Of a DNA stretch of 64,000 nt, positions 34,097 to 42,810 are shown piece by piece. Position numbers and translations under genes: made by a program. The notes under the pieces were generated by a model that had not been told where the DNA came from, did no database searches, and worked only from the letters and a program-made list of their open reading frames with translations. The stretch comes from Mesostigma viride (lineage: Eukaryota > Streptophyta > Mesostigmatophyceae > Mesostigmatales > Mesostigmataceae). Every line of letters starts with the position of its first letter. Within the stretch, counting starts at the first letter, position 1. Where the stretch lies: positions 9,035,693 to 9,099,692 of the forward strand of contig RPFO01000154.1 in assembly GCA_009746045.1 (NCBI GenBank), given 5' to 3'.

Positions 34097-36386
34097 GGGG
34101 ACGGGACACCCCCGAATTTTTTGGCGCCAAAAAATTCGCGCCGGAGCCGAAGGTCACAAATTTCACGTGCACGGTGCGCGCACCCCTTGCGGAAGTGGCC
34201 ATGGCGACTGCGTTCAGGCGAAACTACCACACTAGGGCAGGCGAAATGCAAAAATTTTACTCGAATCTAAAAGGAGATGAGTTTATGATGTTAGTTTTTG
34301 GCGGAAATCAGCTGGTTTACAATATCGCTGTTGTTTTTTTATGCCATCGGCATGGGGGGTAATCTGAATTTTTTGGTCGCGCGGAATGAAATAGAATTCA
34401 TGATAGCGGCTGTAAAATAGCGGTTTTGGGGGCTGTTCTGACCTTGAAGCAGGCATTAATATCGGTTGCATCGAATTCTAAACCGAGCTGGTGCTTTTTG
34501 CCAGATTTTCGGCCATTATCGGTAAGTAATTGTTCAGACCTGCGCAGTGCGTGTCTGACCTGTCCATGGAAGAACGGCTGTTGTTGCGCGCCTGGGCGAG
34601 GGATTTACGAGGGCAAGGTACAGATTTGTCGCGAACGTTATCTGCTATCGGTGCTTTCTTCTATGAGCTCATCGTTCGAGGTTTTTTGCGTTCTTTTTGG
34701 GCAGTTTCCGCCAGCTAGCTCGCCGTCGCTTGCCGTTGTGTTGTCGAATACCTGGCAGCTTTAGATTGTTTTCGTTGATGTCGTGATCAGGGCCGCTTCA
34801 GTCGCAGCCTATAGCTCTTCGGGAAGGTATAAGGCATTTCATAAAACGTGTTCTGGCAAGGATGTTGTGCGTATGGACGCTTCTTGTTGTTTGAGAGTGA
34901 CGCACCCTCTCCTCACAGGCCGCAGCGGCATCACAGCGCTCATGCGGTGAAGGGCCGCCAATGGTTTCTTTGCATTTTATCGTGCAGGGATGGAAGTGTT
35001 ATAGTGATGATGATGTTGGAGATATTGCATTTGTGTGACTGCATGTAGATAGCTGGCACCAATGGTTGTTTGAGCTTTCCTTTGTTATGATGATGTGACA
35101 AGACTACAATGTGCTGAGCCAACCATGGTTGACATGCATGACTGCATGCAAGCTATATATACCATGTTCTTACTTGGTTCCTTGCCCTCCATAGTCCCAG
35201 TTTGTCATCCATGCCGGGGAGGACAGTTTAGGAGGTGTTGTTGTGTTGATTAGCTTGGTTGGCATCAACCTTACACTCTAACCTGGGAGAAACATAGGAA
35301 ATGCCGCTTAGGCATGTTAGGGCTACCATCGTCAAGGCTATGCACATATTTACAAGGCTGGCCATGCTGGAGGGATGATGAAGACATATGAGGTGCGTGG
35401 CCACCCCTTTGTACTTTGTAAACATACTCTGCATGGTTTTGGTGCATGTTGGATGGCATATTAAGTGGCACTGTGGGGTTACTAACTTACTGAGTGGTCC
35501 TTAGCGCCTTGTCATGTGGTCATATAGGAAACCCATCAACTTGAGCAGTTCTTGTCGCAATGACCCCCCACATTGAGCATGCGTTGCCGTCAGCGTGCAA
35601 GAGTTGATTATGTGTGCTTTGGTCAGTTTGCAGATGTCTTTGATGAAGAAGGAGGTGCTAGTGTGGCTAAATGGTTACTCTAATTTCCTTGTAGCGTCTA
35701 CATGGGTGGCCGTCTTGGAATGGTTGTAACTTGGGCAGTTCTTGTCAGAATGGCGTCAAACCTTGAACATAGGAGGTACCATATGTGCAGAGAATGGTAG
35801 TATGTGGTTTGGCCAGTTTTCATGAGGCTTCGATGTATAAAGGGGTGTTAGTGTGGTTAAATACTAGCTAAAACCTCCCTTAGCTTCGTCACAGGTGGCA
35901 ATCTAGGAATATCCATCAAATAGGGCTGCGCTTGTCAGAATGACCTGAAAATTTGGGGCTGCATGTCCCCCAACCTCTAGTATTTGGGAATATATGATTT
36001 GGCCCTATTCCATGTGTTTATGATTTGATAATTTTTTTTTCATTAAAAAAGTACCCTTTTTGCGGGAAAATCCATCAATGTGTGTAAACATGATTATTTT
36101 GTGCTCAAAATTAGGTAGCATTTCTCAAAAGTCAGGGAACTATATGGGAATATATGATTTGGTCCCAATATGTTTGCCCACTGCCCTAGGAAAAATGTGA
36201 CTAGAATAGCGTCTTTTTCTATTTTTAGCGCGTTACCGGTGCCCTGTGGGGGCTAGTACCCCCCCCAAGTGGCTGGAAATTTTTTTTTTTATCATATTAA
36301 TGGTCCCCAATCATCATTGGATTTTTAGCACATGCATAGGTATGGTTTCCAGAAAAGTGCCCTTTAGGGGTGTCCCCTCCCCTTAA
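34093..36386. mobile_element. Non-autonomous TTAA element inserted in copia-like pol
   Basis: Ends are TTAAGGGGACGGGACACCCC and, on the other strand from 36386, TTAAGGGGAGGGGACACCCC, a 20-bp match with one difference. The first 120 bp resemble the right end of 47338-49268 (shared GGTGCGCGCACCCCTTGCGG and GTGGCCATGGCGACTGC). The right part shares TAGCGTCTTTTTCTATTTTT and an ACCGGTG...TAGTACCCCC block with the other TTAA elements. Between about 35530 and 36000 a unit of about 190 bp repeats three times imperfectly. No long ORF is present. Confidence 0.85.
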
Positions 36387-37358
36387 CCAGGCCGTCTTGA
36401 TAATAGCTGGAACCAATCTTGGAATCTTCTTCTCCGTCAGCAGAATAGTCTTGAGCTCTCTGATTGTCCTCTCCACCACGCCTTGACTGCCATGGGACTC
36501 CCTGTGTACAACAAATAACTCAGGGAGGTCTTCATGCCCCATGCAGCACTCAAATTCTAAATCACACTGCAGCTGGATCACTGGTTTCATTCTGGATCTG
36601 ATAGCCTGGAGCCCAGCCACCAAACATGGCTTAGATTTGTCTTGCAACAGCTCCAGCACCTTGTACTTGGTGTATCTGTCAACACCAACCAACAAAATCA
36701 GTTTCCTGATTTCTTGGATATCACATTGTACATATCCAGGCTGCAACACAGGTTGTCTGACATGAGACTTCTTAGGCTTGGGAGCAACCAGCCTACAGGA
36801 ACAAGCCTCAGCAACCTGCTTTACTGCATTAAACAAAGATGTCCCTCCCAGCCTCCTTGCAAACTGAAGTGCCTGGGCAGCATGACCAAACATGTGATGC
36901 AATCTCAATGCAATGTTGGACATAAGAGACATTTTATTAAATACAGGTGAGGTGCTTGGAACAGCACGCTCACTTACAACCATGCTCCCCATTGCATCAT
37001 TCAGGCCATCAGCCTCACCCTCCTCCTCTAGAGGAGCCTCCTGCCCTAAGACAGGACTTCCACCCTCCAACATTGAAGGAGTACGCAAACTACCTCCAAG
37101 AGCCTTGTGGGAATGTTGTTGCCTTGTGGTAACTGCTTTCACCATGGTGACGTGGGAAGACCCAGTCACTACCCCATTGTGTTCTTCCTCCATGGATGCA
37201 CTCTCAACCTGTGCAGGGAGACTCTCAACCTTAAGTGGGAGACTCTCAACCCGTGCAGGGAGCAAATCAACTTCTTCAGTGCCATCCAGAGTAATGGGGG
37301 GGTCACTCTTAGCCCCCTCCCTGGCGGACCCTAGCAAGCCCAGGGAAGGCTGAGCCTG
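36384..37358 (-). CDS. Copia-like pol, part 1: integrase
   Basis: In frame with gag and following it after one UGA. A linker of about 150 residues (acidic and Ser/Val-rich, with repeated LPxxVES) has no protease signature. Integrase then begins with a zinc-binding HHMFGHAAQ...EACSC region. The catalytic residues are QCDIQEI, QCDLEFECC and GVVERTIREL (D, D, E). The frame ends at KTAWL where TTAA is duplicated by the insertion. Counting codons, the TTA at 36386-36384 and the TTA at 34096-34094 are in phase with the two halves, so removing the insertion and one TTAA restores one continuous frame. Confidence 0.85.
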
Positions 37359-38430
37359 TCAGGTTGGGTTGTTATGCCCCCCTTGGCCCCTTTGCCTACG
37401 CCAGCGAGGGCAGTCCTTACGGATGTGGCCCTGCTGTTGGCAGAAATAACATGTGATACGAGGTGTCCCAACCCCAGGTGGTCCCCGCTGGGACCCCACC
37501 CTGTTGAAATCAAATCTGGGACGCTGAGCCGCTGGCTGCTCCTGGGAAGGACCTCCACGACGCTTGAAGCCACTGAAGCCATTGGCCTGGAAGCCCCCCG
37601 CTTGGAAGGCCCTGACCTTGGTGGGCCATAACCGTTGGAGGGCTGCCCCCCCCATTGGTTGCCCTTGACCTTGGGCACACTGACCCCTGCTGCGGCTGCC
37701 CTCCACCTTTTCCTTCTCCTTCTGCTTCTCCCTGGCCTTGTCTGCCTCCTTCTTGCCTCCCACATACTTGCCCCTGAAATAATCCTTGATCTTGGCCACC
37801 ATAGCAGCCCAGGTGGTGCATGTACGCATGTGCACCTGCAGGTTATCCAAGGTGACCTCATCCAATCCCAGGCTACCTAGGAAATCATCCATGGCAATCT
37901 CATCTGACACTACATACCCCTTGCCAGCACAATTGTGCCTCAGCTCCTGAAAATCCTCAAATGCCTGCAGAATCAGGCCCTCAGCCTTGAAATCAATGTA
38001 CTCCTTCTTCCAAAAGGAGCCATCACTAGCCCTCTTATCATCTAGGAACACCTCAAACTCAGCTATAAAAACATCCCAGCAGGAATCTCCATCCTCAAAC
38101 TTGTCATTTACATACTTCTGCACCCTCTTGGGACTGGTACTGAGACATACACAGCACCTGCAGAGGATTGTTACCATTATACAAGCCCTTATATCCCTTA
38201 AGGTGCCTAATAGTAATATCCTTATCCTTAACAGTCCAGTGCTCCTTGAGACTGGGAAGCTGGTTAAGAATAGCAAAGCCCTCCTGGGCCTTGGCTCTGC
38301 GGGGCTGCTCTGCTGCTGCTGCTGCTGGACGATTAAAATTCTGATTAAAATTCTGACCCCGCAGTACCCGTTCGTCGCGTATCTCGCCGTCTTCCAAACC
38401 CTGCATGGTCGCTGCGAATGCCGGTGACAA
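37359..38430 (-). CDS. Copia-like gag with CCHC zinc knuckle
   Basis: The N-terminal part is read in the frame starting at 38430 (GQNFNQNFNRP, then LPSLKEHWTVKDKD, HLKGYKGLYNG). It passes by one frameshift near 38130-38150 into the frame continuing KRVQKYVNDKFEDG, FLGSLGLDEVTLDN and a charged KEADKAREKQKEKEKVEG segment. It ends with ITCYFCQQQGHIRKDCPRW, a C-x2-C-x4-H-x4-C knuckle for RNA packaging (about 37405-37455). The stop is a single UGA (TCA at 37359-37361 on plus). The same frame continues openly into integrase. The frameshift near 38140 is either a lesion or a sequence error. Confidence 0.8.
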
Positions 38431-38557
38431 CTGTCGATGCTGATGCCGATGCTGAAGAAAGAATACTGCTGGGGAATTAATAAATTAATCCCTTAAGCTC
38501 TGGAACCAAGAAAAAAAAATTTCCTGAATTAATTCACTGTTAATTATAACAGAAAAT

Positions 38558-39154
38558 TTAATCCAGCCGCATATCGTCGCGCGGATGCTGCAATACGTTA
38601 TCCAAAATCTGCTGCACAATACCCGGATATAAATCAGGAAGCCCCTCGTTATTTTCACCTGGCTCCTCAGCGTTTGATTGCCGCTGGATCGAAGCAGCAA
38701 CGTTTATGATACCGTCGACTGACGACGCCCACCCGTTATTGCTAATCGGAACTGCGACAGCCGGAAGAGTCGCCGAAATTCCAGACCACGCTGTCGCCAA
38801 CGCCAGAACACCCAATCCGTAGGTGCGAAGCGCCGAAATTACTTGAGCTTGTTCGTCTGATCCCGACGCTGCAAGCCTTCGGAAAATATGGGAATTTTCC
38901 GACAGGATTTCCAAATCTTGAGTAAGGTCGTCGACGAACTGATGCAGATCGTTAGAAACTGGCGGCCGGCTGACGAGCGCTTGAGACAGCGAAGGTTGAG
39001 CAACACGCGAATGCAGCGCAGCAGTCGATGCCGTCCGTTGAACGTTGAAATTAAAGCCTGAAGACGACGGAGCCGATGCACGCTCTGGAGATGGCTCACG
39101 ATATTCACGCGTGTTTCCCATATAATGGAAAGACACCGTAAAATTTGCCGACAC
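38558..39154 (-). CDS. Extra ORF between 5' LTR and gag
   Basis: 198 codons starting about 50 bases inside the 5' LTR and ending about 130 bases before gag. The N-terminal 60 residues are Ser/Arg/Pro-rich. The middle is helical and acidic (LHQFVDDLTQDLEILSEN), followed by a hydrophobic stretch (YGLGVLALATAWSGISATLP) that could be a membrane segment or a packed helix. The C-terminus is acidic. I recognise no family. Its position inside a young element argues that it is part of the element and is maintained. Confidence 0.6.
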   Translation of the reverse strand: MSANFTVSFHYMGNTREYREPSPERASAPSSSGFNFNVQRTASTAALHSRVAQPSLSQALVSRPPVSNDLHQFVDDLTQDLEILSENSHIFRRLAASGSDEQAQVISALRTYGLGVLALATAWSGISATLPAVAVPISNNGWASSVDGIINVAASIQRQSNAEEPGENNEGLPDLYPGIVQQILDNVLQHPRDDMRLD

Positions 39155-39202
39155 CAGAAATCAATGCCGTAATCAGTAGATTACGAACTCGCTTGTAATT
39201 CG

Positions 39203-39830
39203 AGTTAACGAAACTGTGGCTGAACTGTGGTTCAGCCTGCACTGATTAATATCTACAGAGGAAGTAGTTATATTAATCAATAGGTTTACGTTGCTGGTTA
39301 TGGCTACCAGCACAGAATGCACGAGGCACGTGAGAACCGTCGCCAAAGGTGCGAGGACACAGGTGCAGGGAAAGTGGTGCTACCAAGTGGCAGCGTCCTG
39401 CTCGTTATATACTAATTGTGACGCAGTCACATCCAGATGACTGATAGGACAGATCATCTCACAATATTGCTGTCCTTCACTCTGGACCAGCAGATCTCGA
39501 CTCGTTATCCATAAATAGTCACATCAGTGTCCTGTCGCACAAGTCCTGTCACTATTTGTTACGTCTAATCAATAGCATTGAATAGACCGCAGTGTCGGAG
39601 ACTAAATGTCCTATCCTACACTGTGACAAGACGTCGTATGCCACGCGTCACTTGAAGAACCACCGTAGAATCACTGAATCCAAGTAGAATGTAGTAGAAC
39701 AGTATCTTGCTCATATCTCGAGCAATACTCATCAGAATGAACCCGTTTCTGGATTGTAGTAACCGGAAGTAGAATCTCTACAAGCCAAGTAGCTTAGTAG
39801 AATAATATTGCTTGCCAGGCAATATTAACT
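39203..39830 (-). repeat. LTR (5'), AGTTAA...TTAACT ends
   Basis: Partner of 30065-30692 with two mismatches over 628 bp. On minus it is followed directly by CGAATTACAAGCGAGTTCG. This is not a standard TGG-type tRNA 3'-end primer site, so priming may use an internal tRNA fragment. Confidence 0.95.
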
Positions 39831-40859
39831 GTTGCGTCCGACAGAATCAGTACACCAGTAGTTGTTTGGGACACTGAGATGCGCCGGTTAGGCTATGCTT
39901 GGAATAGCGTGGGCGCTCAGGCAATATAAGCGACGCACAGTCAGGACTTGGTTGAGACAGGTCCTGGACAACGTTATGTGGTTTGTCCAGGAATCAGGAA
40001 TTAAGGGCGTGGTGGAGCCTACTAAGGCTAGAGGGGAGGCGGGATTGTGTTTCTGGCAGGATTTCAACCTGGCTACCTCTTATGGCACAGATGCCGCAGC
40101 TTACGACAACCCTTTACACGTGTCATTTGAAGCGTCGATTGCGTCGCCAGTCACGAGTGAAAGTGCAGATCGTGTGAAAGATATTATACGCTGCGACCTT
40201 CAGGTTTGGTCGACGTTCGACACTCATTACTAGATATGTCCTGGACAGAAAAATGCTTCGATTTGTGCCAGATAAAACGGGCAGTGAGTCGGCAATTTTA
40301 GTTTGCCATGATGCCAGTTTTTAGATGCTCTTATGTGTGGTGAAAATGTCAGGACGGCATTTCTGGAATGCGGTTTTGTTGTGTCAGGAATCACGACAAA
40401 CGCTTATCGTGTTTTGACAAGCGTGTGTCAAGCGTGTGTTGCTTTGATGACTCGTGCGGGCTTGACTACATGTGTGGGAAAGAGACACCGGCAGCGTGTA
40501 GTCTCTTTCATGTACCTTCATGTCGAGCCTTCGTTTGACGTCCTCACATCTTGAGGCAAGGCTTGTTGACATCTGTTTCCTTATGTGGGGTGTGTTCGTC
40601 CTCATGCAGTCGTGGGCAACACAACTGCGGATGTGATTGTACAAGGTCGACTACCAATATGATTAATTAAAAAGTGCAATTCAAGTTGCAGCTGTGAACC
40701 ATCTCAGTGATTTATCCATGAGACAAGTCACGAGGCTATCAGTTTCTAGCTAGAGCAGAGGGATGCACCTCAACAGGCGTCTTTAGATGGTCAGTTAATT
40801 CGTGGCCAATCAACGGGGGTCTAGAGCGACGCATGATAAGCGTCTGCTCATTCTTTAAT
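39831..40859 (+). other. Flank of copia-like element with one unrecognised ORF
   Basis: An ORF of 112 codons at 39895-40233 (WALRQYKRRTVRTWLRQVL, GLCFWQDFNLATSYGTDAAA) resembles nothing I know and may be chance. The rest is non-coding. It ends where the dispersed LTR-like repeat starts at 40860. Confidence 0.3.
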
Positions 40860-41520
40860 TGATACATATGGCAGTGACGTCTCCCAAAGATGTGGCAGCT
40901 GCATGTGCATGGGACCAGGCCAGGCATTTCAGCTTTATAGCTCACCTGGGGTTCCCAAAAGCTGAATGCATGGCCAGGACATATAGTGATGCCGGAGATT
41001 AGTTGCAACTTGCACGCAAATGCGACATGCCCACAGGGGCTGGCGTGTGAGCCTGGACAATCTTCTGCCACCTCTTCTTGTTCTGCATGGCAGTCCAAAG
41101 AAGGGAGAGGGAGTGGATGCGGTGTTCAAACTGGGCTGGGACCACTTCTAGGTCGGCCAGCAACATCTGGGTGTAGTTCATGGCAGGTTTACCTAGCTTC
41201 CTGGGAATGTCCTTGGGGCCAGGCCAGGTCAAGATATGCCGCCCTGGTTGGCCGAGCCGCTGGGGGCTGGCCAGACCAAGGGCTGAGTGTCCACGCCTCA
41301 TGGCGCCATCCATGCGTGAGCACCGTGTGGATGAGGACCTTGAAGAGCATGCGCTTGCGGTGCTCGCCCAGGCCCTTCGCGCGCCAGTAGGTGTTGAGCG
41401 AACGGAGCCTGGCCCAGGCCAGGCCGATGCGGATGTCCACATCGTCGGCGGTGTCAGGGAGCATGCTCCCCAACAGTTTGAAGCGGTCGCGGAAGGGAAC
41501 CTCTGTCACGTCCGTGATCA
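40860..41520. repeat. Second copy of the TGATACATATGG repeat, split by a LINE fragment
   Basis: 40860-41030 is nearly identical to 17994-18137. The repeat's last motif (GTCACGTCCGTGA) reappears at about 41503-41515, after a LINE fragment. This copy has no gypsy interior next to it, so it may be a solo LTR that later received the LINE. Confidence 0.5.
41030..41507 (-). pseudogene. LINE ORF2 C-terminal fragment
   Basis: The minus frames match the C-terminal part of the LINE at 42811-45862: EVPFRDRFKLLGSMLPDTAD, RIGLAWARLRSLNTYWRAKG, then in a second frame LGQPGRHILTWPGP and QFEHRIHSLSLLWTAMQNKK. It lacks RT and has an internal deletion and a frameshift. Confidence 0.8.
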
Positions 41521-42634
41521 TTTACGTCTGTGCACTCAAGAAGTTAGGCGATTGCCGTAATCGGAATCGTTACCGACGTTTGGTTGGTTCCGATTCAGTA
41601 GGCCGCAGGCTTTGTTCCTTGGGCCGGTGTGGAGCACCGCGCCGGAAAGGCCTGAATTTCTAGAGTGACAGTCTTAGGTGACCTGACTTAGGTTCAGGCG
41701 CAAGACTTTGGGGGCGCAAAGCCTTGGTGGCTTGCACAATATATTTCCGGTGTGTGGCGTTTGGCAGTTACGAATCTTTTGTATTGTCCAGACGGAATGA
41801 TGTTCAGTCCATCTGACAAAGCTAGATACGCAGATCGTAGTGTGCGGTGTGCTGGCTCGCACGTGGCTGTCGACTAGACTTGCTCTGCATTTTGCTGGCA
41901 GTCTAACTAACTGCACGTCAGGCGGCTTGCTGGCAAATGCGACATGTCGTACAGCGCATGGATGCCGGGATTTTTGGAGGTATTTAGGAGCATGGCAGCG
42001 GCCATGGTGGTCCTTGTTCGCTCGTTACTCTCCCTCACAACTTGGTGTTGTCGTCAAGGGGTTTAATAGTGGAACAATCTGGAGCAGCCCCCGAGAGTGG
42101 TTGCAATGAGTAATTGTCATGGGATTGGTTGACGGAAGTGATAACTGTTTGGTTTCGTCAAGATGATGTGTGTATTGTGGGCGAGACTCGGGAAGGAACC
42201 CGGTCGTCGTTGGCCAGTGAGCCATAGCTGGGGTGAGCGGGATAGGTAGACAGGATAGGGGGCACTGCCAGCCGTAAGACAAGCGGAGCAGTGTGGCGTC
42301 ACCCGAGGCCTGCTAGGTTATCAAGAACCGCTTACTCCTTATTTGGACAGTGACGCACAAGCACGACATTATACGACTAGATAACACTTGCATTCTTGTC
42401 GATGTCTTTTGAAATTAAATGTGAATGTTTTGGTTGCTTTCCAAATATAAAGCATCATGGTTTTATTCTACAGCTGGTTGGCTACGGAATTGCCTGTCAT
42501 GAGGTCGGCGGCCAAGTATGTCCATGACCTGCATCACACTGGATTATAACGAGCGAACAACCCTTGGCGGGTTCAGTTTGGCCAGCCTGAGCCGGAGATA
42601 TACCCAAGCTGCTTGCAGCAGGGTCGAGCACTTG
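41521..42634. other. No gene recognised
   Basis: Unique-looking non-coding DNA. Short ORFs on both strands overlap and show no conserved motif. Confidence 0.4.
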
Positions 42635-42768
42635 GAAGAGGATTAAGCTTATCCTGTAAAAAGCTCTGAAGAGGATTAGGCTTATCCTTGAAAAAGCCAT
42701 GAAGAGGATCATGCTTATCCTTGAAAAAGCATTGAAGAGGTTATTGCTTAGCCTATTTGAAAAGCATG
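42635..42768. repeat. Four tandem 33-bp units
   Basis: Each unit has the form GAAGAGGATTAGGCTTATCC followed by TTGAAAAAGC and two or three variable bases. GGATAAGC/GCTTATCC within each unit can pair. The array sits just before the 5' junction of the LINE at 42811. Confidence 0.75.
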
Positions 42769-42810
42769 TGTGGTCCTGCCGTGGGAATTTTTTTCCCCTA
42801 TGTGATCCTC

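Larger units (their letters stand above)
30065..39830 (-). mobile_element. Young copia-like LTR retrotransposon with atypical architecture
   Basis: Two 628-bp direct LTRs (30065-30692 and 39203-39830) differ at only two positions and are flanked by the 5-bp duplication GTTGC (30060-30064 and 39831-39835). LTR ends are AGTTAA...TTAACT, not TG...CA. Read on minus the order is 5' LTR, a 198-aa extra ORF, gag with a CCHC knuckle, an in-frame UGA, integrase, retropepsin-like domain, RT, RNase H, polypurine tract and 3' LTR. The 2.3-kb TTAA element at 34093-36386 is inserted inside pol. Without it the element is about 7.5 kb. Insertion is recent on LTR evidence, and the TTAA insertion is more recent still. 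Confidence 0.9.

Noticed and set aside
30065-39830. 628-bp repeats as two independent TTAA elements
   Set aside because: TTAA occurs at their ends, but equal length, the GTTGC TSD only at the outer edges, an internal gag-pol and a polypurine tract fit LTRs.
39895-40233. 112-codon ORF as a host gene
   Set aside because: No recognisable motif, no splice or promoter evidence; mentioned only within the flank entry.
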